This document shows positions 18,402-25,764 of a stretch of 64,000 nt of DNA, piece after piece (position 1 is the stretch's first letter; each line of letters opens with the position of its first letter). The DNA is from Amycolatopsis nalaikhensis (GTDB taxonomy: Bacteria > Actinomycetota > Actinomycetes > Mycobacteriales > Pseudonocardiaceae). The stretch is taken from the NCBI RefSeq assembly GCF_030264295.1, contig NZ_CP127173.1:7943501-8007500 (forward strand), read 5' to 3'. A model generated the notes under the pieces. That model searched no databases and was not told the origin of the DNA. It worked only from the letters and a program-made list of their open reading frames with translations. A program made the translations under genes and the position numbers.

Positions 18402-19262
18402 TTACGGGGCGGCGGTCGGCTTCGTCTCAGTTCGCGGTTCGGTCGCCGGTTCCCCGAACCGCGCGAGGGCGAGCGCGGCGGCCACCGCGAGCACGAACCC
18501 GGCCGCGGCGACCAGGACGAACCCGGGCCGCGTCCGGTCGCCGAGGACGAGGACGCCGACCAGCGACGGGAAGACCGTCTCGCCGAGCACCATCATCGCG
18601 GTCGAGGTGGTGACGCTCCCGCGTTGCAGCGCGGTGGCGTAGAAGAGCATGGCCATCCCGCCGGCGACCGCGACGGTGTAGGTCGCGGGATCGGTGAGCA
18701 GGTCCAGCGGCGCGAGGCTGGGGATGATCCGGCCGGCGATGGCGACGACGCCGAAGCTGAGCCCGGCGACGAGCCCGAGCGCGGGCGTCCGCACCCGGCG
18801 GCTCGCCTTCCCGGCGGCGATCCCGGCCACCGCGAGCACGGCGACGGCGCCGATGAGGCCGAGCCGGAAACCGAGGCCGACGGGATCGGAGCCCTCACTT
18901 TCGGCGGCGGCGCCGAGCAGGGCGAGCCCGGCGCAGACGACGGCCACGGCGGCCCATTCCCGCCGCCCGAGCCGCGTGCCGAGGAACCGCGCGGCGACGG
19001 CGGTCACGGCGAGGCTCGCGGCGAGCGCGGCCTGCACGACGAAGAGGGGAAGGACGTGCAGGGCGACGATCTGCGCGACGAAGCCGAGCACGTCCAGCGA
19101 CAGGCCGAGCACGAACTTCCACTGCCCGAGCACCCGGACGAGCAGTTTGGGATCGACGCCGTCGGCCCCGGTATCGGTCGCCTGAGCGGCGACGGACTGC
19201 ATCACCGAGGCGACGCCGTATGCGCAAGCGGCGCCCAAGGCGCAGAGCAGTCCCCACCACAT
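18402..19262 (-). CDS. DMT-superfamily (EamA-like) integral membrane protein
   Basis: 286-aa protein made almost wholly of hydrophobic helices (about nine to ten) with small charged loops, arranged like the drug/metabolite transporter family: it opens MWWGLLCALGAACAYGVASV, and a second half has LVAGLSFGVVAIAGR and STAMMVLGETVFPSLVGV. The cytoplasmic tail is Pro/Thr/Glu-rich. Start ATG 19262; GTG 19271 is an alternative. It reads towards the ABC exporter but the iron box separates them, so it is probably not in the iron unit. Substrate unknown; metabolite or drug efflux is the family's usual role. Confidence 0.8.
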   Translation of the reverse strand: MWWGLLCALGAACAYGVASVMQSVAAQATDTGADGVDPKLLVRVLGQWKFVLGLSLDVLGFVAQIVALHVLPLFVVQAALAASLAVTAVAARFLGTRLGRREWAAVAVVCAGLALLGAAAESEGSDPVGLGFRLGLIGAVAVLAVAGIAAGKASRRVRTPALGLVAGLSFGVVAIAGRIIPSLAPLDLLTDPATYTVAVAGGMAMLFYATALQRGSVTTSTAMMVLGETVFPSLVGVLVLGDRTRPGFVLVAAAGFVLAVAAALALARFGEPATEPRTETKPTAAP

Positions 19263-19306
19263 GCCGATCACTCTATTTTGTCGGACCCGTGCGGTAGGTT
19301 CCGGTC

Positions 19307-19819
19307 ATGTCGAACACGAGTTCGAAGGTGCGACGGTCCTGGCCACCGCGGCTGGCCTTCGACGAGCTGCGCCTCCAGCTGGACTTCCTGCAGTTCCTGC
19401 GCGCGACGGCGGTGAACAAGCTGGCCGGGCTGTCCCGGGCCCAGGCGGCGGCGACGCCGTTGCCGGTGTCGCCGCGGATGAGTGCGCTGGGGGTGGTCAA
19501 GCACCTGACGGCGGTCGAGCGGTGGTGGCTGTGCATCGAGGCCGGTGGGGCGGATCTGCCGTCGCTGTGGGCGGGTTCGCCGGACCCGAGCTGGGACCTG
19601 ACGGCGGAGGACACGCCGGAGTCGGTGGTGGCGGCGTACAAGGCCGAGTGGGCGCGGGTGGAGAAGGCGCTGCGCGGGGTGAGCCCGGACGACCGGACCC
19701 GGCGGCGGTCGGAGTTCACCGTGCGGTGGGTGCTGGCTCATGTCGTGCAGGAGACCGCGCGGCACGTGGGACACCTGGACGTGCTGCGCGAGTTGGCCGA
19801 CGGGGAGGTGGGCGAGTGA
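19307..19819 (+). CDS. DinB/DUF664-family protein (mycothiol-transferase-like)
   Basis: 170-aa four-helix-bundle type protein. Family marks are the metal-ligand histidine region VKHLTAVERWW near residue 64 and LAHVVQETARHVGHLDVL near 145, which together provide the three-histidine site of DinB/YfiT/DUF664 proteins. In actinomycetes this group includes mycothiol-dependent S-transferases; its real substrate cannot be read here. It is divergent from the DMT gene (start-to-start gap about 44 bp) and lies alone, followed by a 373-bp gap. Confidence 0.8.
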   Translation: MSNTSSKVRRSWPPRLAFDELRLQLDFLQFLRATAVNKLAGLSRAQAAATPLPVSPRMSALGVVKHLTAVERWWLCIEAGGADLPSLWAGSPDPSWDLTAEDTPESVVAAYKAEWARVEKALRGVSPDDRTRRRSEFTVRWVLAHVVQETARHVGHLDVLRELADGEVGE

Positions 19820-20192
19820 CGTAGGGGTGAGGAGGGCGCGGGTCGCCCGGCGGCCGTGTGAGAGACCCGGCGCGCGCAGGCGGCGGCGCGAGCGGTCGGC
19901 TGCGCCCGGGCCACCCGCGGCCGAAGCCGGAAAACCGCGTGACCTCGCGGCTATCCTGGGTTCGTGGCCGTCGTCGCGGAGTACCGCCGATTTACCGGCC
20001 CCCTGGCCCTTCTCGGGTGCCAGCGGGGTTCCGGTGCCACGCCCGCGGTCGGCGCTGCCTGAGGCACACCGCCTCCGCCGCACCGCGCGGTCTCCGTCTT
20101 TCGACGCGACTGAAGCCGCATCGACCTCGCCGGGTGTCCGGGCCAGGGGGAGCACCTCCCTCATCCGTCCCGCTCACCTCGGAGGTTCCGTC
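19820..20192 (+). other. 373-bp untranslated region ahead of the PheRS-like gene
   Basis: No convincing gene. The frame of the PheRS-like gene stays open through it, but the implied extension is Arg/Pro/Ala-rich low-complexity and looks like GC noise. A long leader before an aminoacyl-tRNA-synthetase-like gene could hold a T-box; ACCGCG near 20080 followed by a GTCTCCGTC segment faintly recalls a T-box end, but the required TGGN part is absent. A ribosome site (GGAGG, 20181-20185) stands before ATG 20193. Confidence 0.5.
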
Positions 20193-21305
20193 ATGCCCGC
20201 AACGCTCACCCCCGCCCAGCTCGCCCGCGACCTCGCCGTCCGGGATCTCGCCGATCCGGCCGCCGGGCCGCACGCCGTCCAGCTCGTCGTCGACCGGGCC
20301 GTCGGCGCCCTCGCCGATCGGTGGCCCTGCGCGGTGCGGCGGTGGCCCGGCGACCGGATCGTCACCGTCGCCGACAACTACGACAACCTCGGCTACGACC
20401 CCGCCGACGTCACCCGCGACGCGCGCTACACCCGCTACGTCGACGCCGACCACGTGCTGCGCAGCCATTCCAGCGCGATGATCCCGGCCGCCCTGCGAGC
20501 GCTCGCCGCCAACCCGGCCGACGACGTCCTGCTCGTCTGCCCGGGTGTCGTCTACCGGCGCGACAGCATCGACCGGCTGCACAGCGGCACGCCCCACCAG
20601 CTCGACCTCTGGCGCATCACCCGCCACCCGATGACCCCAGCCGATCTCCGCGACATGGTCGCGAAGCTGGTGGGCGAACTCCTGCCGGGGCGCCCGTGGC
20701 GGCTCGAACCACGCCGCCACCCGTACACAGTGGACGGTGCCCAGCTCGACGTCGAGCACGACGGCGCCTGGGTCGAGATCGCCGAGTGCGGCTTGGCTCA
20801 CCCCGCTGTCCTCGCGCGCGCCGGACTGGGGGCGGACCGGTCCGGGCTCGCCCTCGGCATGGGCCTCGACCGGATGCTCATGCTGCTCAAGGGCATCCCG
20901 GACATCCGCCTGCTGCGCTCGTCCGACCCGGCGGTCGCCGCCCAGCTGACGGACCTCGCCCCGTACCGACCGGTCTCCGCCCTGCCGCCGGTCCGCCGGG
21001 ACCTCTCCATCGCCGTGGCGGCCGACGACCGGGCCGAAGACCTCGGCGACCGCGTCCGCGACGCCCTCGGCGAAGACGCGGACGTCGTCGAGTCGGTCGA
21101 GATCCGCCAGGAGACGCTGTGCGCCGAGCTGCCACCGCAGGCGCTGGCCCGCCTCGGCGCGCGCCCGGACCAGAAGAACCTGCTGGTGAGACTGGTGCTC
21201 CGGCCGATCAGCACGACGCTGTCGGACCACGAGGCGAACGTCCTGCGCGACCGGGCGTACGTCGCCCTGCACCGGGGGAGCGTCCACCAGTGGGCGGCCG
21301 ACTGA
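20193..21305 (+). CDS. Single-chain PheRS-like protein: PheS-type catalytic core plus FDX-ACB domain
   Basis: 370-aa protein. Residues about 1-260 resemble the class II phenylalanyl-tRNA synthetase alpha core: a motif-2-like strand with HSGTPHQLDLWRI and a motif-3-like GMGLDRMLMLLKGIPDIR. Residues about 270-370 (SALPPVRRDLSIAV onward) form a ferredoxin-fold anticodon-binding (FDX-ACB) domain, normally at the C-terminus of bacterial PheT. This short PheS plus FDX-ACB layout is that of the monomeric organellar PheRS, not the bacterial alpha2-beta2 enzyme. Start ATG 20193 follows GGAGG. It could be a second Phe-tRNA synthetase, an inhibitor-resistant copy or a synthetase-derived ligase. Role unknown. 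Confidence 0.82.
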   Translation: MPATLTPAQLARDLAVRDLADPAAGPHAVQLVVDRAVGALADRWPCAVRRWPGDRIVTVADNYDNLGYDPADVTRDARYTRYVDADHVLRSHSSAMIPAALRALAANPADDVLLVCPGVVYRRDSIDRLHSGTPHQLDLWRITRHPMTPADLRDMVAKLVGELLPGRPWRLEPRRHPYTVDGAQLDVEHDGAWVEIAECGLAHPAVLARAGLGADRSGLALGMGLDRMLMLLKGIPDIRLLRSSDPAVAAQLTDLAPYRPVSALPPVRRDLSIAVAADDRAEDLGDRVRDALGEDADVVESVEIRQETLCAELPPQALARLGARPDQKNLLVRLVLRPISTTLSDHEANVLRDRAYVALHRGSVHQWAAD

Positions 21306-21322
21306 CCCCGTAGGGTGTGGCC

Positions 21323-22033
21323 ATGGCAGATCGGCTCTACTTCCGGCAGCTGCTCGCCGGCCGCGACTTCGCCGTCGGGGATCCCGTCGCGACGCAGATG
21401 GTGAACTTCGCCTACCTCATCGGCGATCGGGAAACCGGCGACGCCGTCGTCGTCGACCCCGCCTACGCCGTGCAGGACCTCGTCGACGTGCTCGAAGCTG
21501 ACGGTATGCGGCTCACCGGGGTGCTCGCCACGCACCACCACCCCGACCACGTCGGCGGCGCGATGCTGGGCTTCGACCTGCCCGGCATCGCCGAGCTGCT
21601 CGCCATCCGGCCGGTGCCGATCCACGTCAACGGCGCCGAGACCGAGTGGGTCCGCCGCGTCACCGGCGTGTCCGGGACCGACCTGCGCGCGCACGACCAC
21701 GACGACGTCCTCGAAGTCGGGGCCATCCCGATCCGGATGCTGCACACGCCCGGCCACACCCCCGGCAGTCAATGCTTCCTCGTCGAGGACAAGCTCGTCT
21801 CCGGCGACACGCTGTTCCTCGAAGGCTGCGGCCGCACGGACTTCCCCGGCGGCGACGCCGAGGAGATCTACCGCAGCCTGCAGGCCCTCGCGAGCCTCGA
21901 CGGCGACCCGGTCGTCTACCCCGGGCACCAGTACTCGGCCGAGCCGTCGGCCGCGCTGTCCGAAGTCAAGCGCACCAACTTCGTCTACCGGCCGCGGTCG
22001 CTCGACGAATGGAAGGTCATGTTCGGCGGCTGA
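21323..22033 (+). CDS. Metallo-beta-lactamase-fold hydrolase (glyoxalase II-like)
   Basis: 236-aa MBL-fold protein with the two-metal motif THHHPDHVGG (residues about 71-80), a further histidine in LHTPGHTPGSQ, the bridging aspartate in VSGDTLF and the final histidine in VYPGHQYS. These match glyoxalase II and related thioester hydrolases or persulfide dioxygenases. It starts 17 bp after the PheRS-like gene (ATG 21323, or GTG 21317), so the two may be cotranscribed. Substrate not predictable. Confidence 0.85.
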   Translation: MADRLYFRQLLAGRDFAVGDPVATQMVNFAYLIGDRETGDAVVVDPAYAVQDLVDVLEADGMRLTGVLATHHHPDHVGGAMLGFDLPGIAELLAIRPVPIHVNGAETEWVRRVTGVSGTDLRAHDHDDVLEVGAIPIRMLHTPGHTPGSQCFLVEDKLVSGDTLFLEGCGRTDFPGGDAEEIYRSLQALASLDGDPVVYPGHQYSAEPSAALSEVKRTNFVYRPRSLDEWKVMFGG

Positions 22034-22158
22034 GCAAGTGCGTTCCACGGGCTGAAACCCCGCGATTTCACGGATTGGGCACCGATTGACTTCGCCCGCC
22101 CGGGGCCCGATGGTCGGGATCACGCAATCCCGATCGTCCCCCTCCCCGGGAGAAATCC

Positions 22159-22977
22159 GTGTCGATTTCCACCACGGGCGTGCTGACGCGCGCCCGGAAC
22201 ACCGCCGAAGGACCGCCTCGCAAGGCGTTGTGGCGCCCCGATCTGCGGCGCTGGCTCAGCCCGGTCGCGCTCGTCGCGGCCTGGCAGCTGGCCAGCGCCA
22301 CCGGTGCCCTGCCACCGGAAAAGCTCAGTTCACCGTGGACGGTCGTGCGAGCGGGCGTCGAAGTCGCGCGCAGCGGTGAGCTCGGCGAGGCCTTCGCCGT
22401 CTCCCTCGGCCGCGTCGGCGCCGGGTTCGCGATCGGTGCCGCCGTGGGCGTCTTCCTCGGCATCGTCTCCGGCCTGTCCCGCTGGGGCGAGGCGCTCGTC
22501 GACCCGCCCGTGCAGATGCTGCGGACGCTGCCCTTCCTCGGCCTGATCCCGCTGTTCATCCTGTGGTTCGGGATCGGCGAGGAGACGAAGATCGTGCTGG
22601 TCGCGCTCGGCGTCGCGTTCCCGCTCTACCTCAACGTCCACTCGGGAATCCGCGGCGCGGACCCGAACCTCGTCGAAGCCTCGCGAGCGCTCGGGTTCAG
22701 CCGCGCCGAACGGCTCTGGCACGTCGTCCTCCCGGGTGCGCTGCCGCAGGCGCTGGTCGGGCTCCGGCAGTCGCTCGGCATCGCCTGGCTGGCGCTGATC
22801 GTCGGCGAGACGGTCAACGCCGACGCCGGCGTCGGCTACCTCATCAACAACGCGCGAGAGTTCCTGCGCACCGACGTCGTGGTCGTCGGGCTCGTCCTGT
22901 ACGCCGTGCTCGGCCTCGTCACCGACGCGCTGGTCCGGCTGCTCGAACGGAAGGTGCTGCGGTGGCGAACCCGGTAG
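22159..22977 (+). CDS. ssuC: ABC permease for aliphatic sulfonates (SsuC-type)
   Basis: 272-aa integral membrane protein with about six helices and the SsuC/TauC/NrtB pattern, including the cytoplasmic EAA loop (VEASRALGFSRAERLWHVVLP) that docks the ATPase, followed by IAWLALIVGE. Start GTG 22159 after a GGGAGA site. First gene of a four-gene unit joined by overlaps, ending in a sulfonate monooxygenase; that supports sulfonate rather than nitrate or thiamine-precursor uptake. The 125-bp gap before it shows no clear operator. Confidence 0.87.
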   Translation: MSISTTGVLTRARNTAEGPPRKALWRPDLRRWLSPVALVAAWQLASATGALPPEKLSSPWTVVRAGVEVARSGELGEAFAVSLGRVGAGFAIGAAVGVFLGIVSGLSRWGEALVDPPVQMLRTLPFLGLIPLFILWFGIGEETKIVLVALGVAFPLYLNVHSGIRGADPNLVEASRALGFSRAERLWHVVLPGALPQALVGLRQSLGIAWLALIVGETVNADAGVGYLINNAREFLRTDVVVVGLVLYAVLGLVTDALVRLLERKVLRWRTR

Positions 22978-23663
22978 CGGAAGTCCGGAACCTGACGAAG
23001 AAGTTCGGCGACCGGACCATCCTGAGTGGACTCGACCTGACCGTCGAGCGCGGCGAGTTCGTCGCGCTGCTGGGCCGCAGCGGCTCCGGCAAGTCGACGC
23101 TGCTGCGGGTGCTCGCGGGCCTCGACGACGACGTGGACGGCCACGCCACCGTGGCCGGGACCGTCTCGGTCGCCTTCCAGCAGCCGCGGCTGCTGCCGTG
23201 GCGGAAGGTCTGGCGCAACGTCGTCCTCGGCCTGCGCCAGGACGGCGTCGCGAAGTCCCGCAACCGCGCGCTGGCCGAGAAAGCGCTCGCCGAAGTCCAC
23301 CTGGCCGCCCACGCCGACGACTGGCCGCTGACGCTGTCCGGCGGCGAGGCCCAGCGCGTCTCGCTGGCGCGCGCCCTGGTCCGCGAACCCGGCCTGCTCC
23401 TGCTGGACGAGCCGTTCGGCGCCCTCGACGCCCTGACGCGGATCGCGATGCACGGGCTGGTGGTGGACCTGTGGCGGCGGCACCGGCCCGGTGTGCTGCT
23501 GGTGACCCACGACGTCGACGAGGCCCTGCGGCTCGCCGGCCGGGTCCTGGTGCTCGACGGCGGCCGGATCGTGGCCGAGCACCGTCCACGCGAAGCCGAC
23601 CACGACGACCTCCGCCGGCGCGTGCTGGCCGACCTGGGAGTGACCGAAGATGCAGTGGCGTAA
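22962..23663 (+). CDS. ssuB: ABC ATPase for aliphatic sulfonates (SsuB-type)
   Basis: 233-aa nucleotide-binding protein with Walker A GRSGSGKSTLL, Q-loop FQQPRLLPW, signature LSGGEAQR, Walker B LLLLDEPFGALD and the switch histidine in LVTHDVDEAL, the FQ..RLLPW form being typical of the SsuB/TauB group. Start GTG 22962 lies inside the permease gene (16-bp overlap); the downstream binding-protein gene overlaps it by 14 bp. Energises import with SsuC and SsuA. Confidence 0.9.
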   Translation: MANPVAEVRNLTKKFGDRTILSGLDLTVERGEFVALLGRSGSGKSTLLRVLAGLDDDVDGHATVAGTVSVAFQQPRLLPWRKVWRNVVLGLRQDGVAKSRNRALAEKALAEVHLAAHADDWPLTLSGGEAQRVSLARALVREPGLLLLDEPFGALDALTRIAMHGLVVDLWRRHRPGVLLVTHDVDEALRLAGRVLVLDGGRIVAEHRPREADHDDLRRRVLADLGVTEDAVA

Positions 23664-24660
23664 GGGAATCGCGGTGGTCGCGGCGGCACTGACCCTGGCC
23701 GGGTGCGGCTCGGCGACCGGCGCCGATCAGGCGGCCGTGCCCGGCCCGGTGAGCGCGGCAGACCTGGCGAAGGTGACCCTCAAGGTCGGCGACCAGAAGG
23801 GCGGGGTCAAGTCGCTGCTGACCGCCGCCGGGCAGCTGGACGGCACGCCGTACCGGATCGAATGGTCGACGTTCACCTCCGGGCCGCCGCTGCTCGAAGC
23901 CGCGTCGGCGGGCGCGATCGACACCGGCCGCGTCGGCAACACGCCGCCGATCTTCGCGGCCGCGGCGAAGGCGAAGATCAAGGTGATCAGCGTCTCGCGC
24001 AGCAACGTCGAGCGGGAGGCCATCCTCGTCCCGCCCGGCTCGACGCTGCCCGACGTCGCCGCGTTGAAGGGCAAGACGATCGGCGTCGCGAAGGGCACGT
24101 CGGCGCACGGCCAGCTGCTGAACACGCTGCACCGGAACGGACTGTCCACGAAGGACGTCAAGCTGAGCTTCCTGCAGCCGTCGGAGGCCTATGCCGCGTT
24201 CACCCAGCGAACGATCGACGCCTGGGCGATCTGGGACCCCTACACCGCGCAAGTCCAGCTCGAAGCGCACGCCCGGGTGCTGGCCGACGGCCGGGGCGCC
24301 TCGAACGGGCTTGGCTTCCTGACCGCGGGCACTGCCGCGCTGGCCGACCCCGGCAAGAACGCGGCGCTGCGCGACTTCGCGATCCGGGTCGTCAAGGCGC
24401 AGAAGTGGGCCGACACGCACCGGACCGAGTGGGCGCGGGCGTGGGCGAAGGAGACCGGGCTGAAGCTCGAGGTCGCGCAGAAGGCCGTCGACGCCGGCCG
24501 CGACCTGCCGATCCCGCTGGACGACGCGGTGGTGGCGTCCGAGCAGCAGCTCGCGGACGCCTTCACCGAAGAGACGACGCTGCCGGGCAAGGTGGACTTC
24601 GCCGCCTTCGCCGACCGGCGGTTCGGTCCCGACCTGGACCAGGCGAGGAGCAACGGATGA
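23650..24660 (+). CDS. ssuA: Sulfonate-binding lipoprotein (SsuA-type)
   Basis: 336-aa binding protein with a signal peptide ending in the lipobox LAGC, so anchored outside the membrane. The mature region has the SsuA/NrtA-like fold signature: LKVGDQKGG, WSTFTSGPPLLEAASAGAID, VGNTPP and the ALKGKTIGVAKGTSAHGQL segment. It overlaps the ATPase gene by 14 bp and the monooxygenase by 4 bp, so supply of substrate and enzyme should be coupled. Confidence 0.9.
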   Translation: MQWRKGIAVVAAALTLAGCGSATGADQAAVPGPVSAADLAKVTLKVGDQKGGVKSLLTAAGQLDGTPYRIEWSTFTSGPPLLEAASAGAIDTGRVGNTPPIFAAAAKAKIKVISVSRSNVEREAILVPPGSTLPDVAALKGKTIGVAKGTSAHGQLLNTLHRNGLSTKDVKLSFLQPSEAYAAFTQRTIDAWAIWDPYTAQVQLEAHARVLADGRGASNGLGFLTAGTAALADPGKNAALRDFAIRVVKAQKWADTHRTEWARAWAKETGLKLEVAQKAVDAGRDLPIPLDDAVVASEQQLADAFTEETTLPGKVDFAAFADRRFGPDLDQARSNG

Positions 24661-25760
24661 GCATCACCCTGCACTGGTTCCTGCCCACCAGCGGCGACGG
24701 CCGCACGATCGTGGAACGCTTCCACGCCAACCGGTCCCAGGGGCCGTCGGCCCAGCGCGTACCCGACTTGGACTACCTCGCGCAGGTCGCCCGCGCCGCC
24801 GAGCGGCAGGGCTTCGAAGGTGTCCTGACGCCGACCGGCACGTGGTGCGAGGACGCGTGGCTCACCACGGCCGCGTTGATCCGCGAGACGACCCGGCTGA
24901 AGTTCCTGGTCGCGTTCCGCCCCGGGGTCATCTCCCCGACGCTGGCCGCGCAGATGGCGGGGACCTTCCAGCGGCTGTCGAACGGCCGGGTGCTGCTCAA
25001 CATCGTCACCGGCGGCGACGCGGTGGAGCAGCGGCGGTTCGGCGACTGGCACGACCACGACGCGCGGTACGCCCGCACCGACGAGTTCCTCACCATCGTG
25101 CGCGGGGTCTGGTCCGGGGACCCGTTCACGTTCGAAGGCGACCACCTGCGCGTGGAGGGCGCGACGACGCTGGCGGCGCCGGATCCCGTCCCGCCGCTGT
25201 ACTTCGGCGGGTCGTCGCCTGCCGCGCTGCCGGTCGCGGCGCGGCACGCCGACGTCTACCTGACCTGGGGCGAGCCGCCCGCGCAGGTCGCGGAGAAGAT
25301 CGCGAAGGTGCGCGAGCTGGCCGGGGACCGCCCGATCCGGTTCGGCGTCCGGCTGCACACGATCTCCCGCGACACCTCGGCCGAAGCGTGGGCCGAGGCG
25401 CAGAAGCTGCTGGACGCGCTGAGCCCGGACCAGGTCGCGAAGGCGCAGGCGCAGCTGGCCGCGAGCGAGTCGATCGGGCAGCGGCGGATGGTCGCGCTGC
25501 ACGGCGGGAAGCTCGACGGCGGCGTCCGCGGGCTGGAGATCCACCCCCACCTGTGGGCGGGCATCGGCCTGGTCCGCGGCGGGGCGGGCACCGCGCTCGT
25601 CGGCAGCCACCACGAGGTCGCGGACCTGATCGAGGAGTACCACGACGTCGGCGTCAGCGAGTTCGTGCTGTCGGGCTACCCGCACCTCGAGGAGGCGTAC
25701 TGGTTCGGCGACGGTGTCCGGCCCGAGCTGGCGCGGCGCGGGCTGCTCAAGGAGTCCTAG
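24657..25760 (+). CDS. ssuD: FMNH2-dependent alkanesulfonate monooxygenase (SsuD-type)
   Basis: 367-aa luciferase-like flavin enzyme that cleaves C-S bonds of alkanesulfonates, releasing sulfite and an aldehyde. SsuD-type marks: LHWFLPTSGDGR at the start, GVLTPTGTWCEDAW, FRPGVISPTLAAQMAGTFQR, LLNIVTGGD and the C-terminal HPHLWAGIGLVRGGAGTALVGS. Length is near the family's usual 370-380. Start ATG overlaps ssuA by ATGA. The NAD(P)H:FMN reductase partner (SsuE) is not in the unit. Its stop is 4 bp from the convergent membrane-protein gene. Confidence 0.92.
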   Translation: MSITLHWFLPTSGDGRTIVERFHANRSQGPSAQRVPDLDYLAQVARAAERQGFEGVLTPTGTWCEDAWLTTAALIRETTRLKFLVAFRPGVISPTLAAQMAGTFQRLSNGRVLLNIVTGGDAVEQRRFGDWHDHDARYARTDEFLTIVRGVWSGDPFTFEGDHLRVEGATTLAAPDPVPPLYFGGSSPAALPVAARHADVYLTWGEPPAQVAEKIAKVRELAGDRPIRFGVRLHTISRDTSAEAWAEAQKLLDALSPDQVAKAQAQLAASESIGQRRMVALHGGKLDGGVRGLEIHPHLWAGIGLVRGGAGTALVGSHHEVADLIEEYHDVGVSEFVLSGYPHLEEAYWFGDGVRPELARRGLLKES

Positions 25761-25764
25761 GCCG

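Noticed and set aside
19820..20192. T-box leader for the PheRS-like gene
   Set aside because: Only a weak ACCGCG resemblance; the TGGN part and a clear specifier stem are missing. A covariance-model search would decide.
19740..20192. N-terminal extension of the PheRS-like protein (open frame from 19740)
   Set aside because: The extension is low-complexity and overlaps the DinB gene; GGAGG before ATG 20193 and the homology boundary support the short form.
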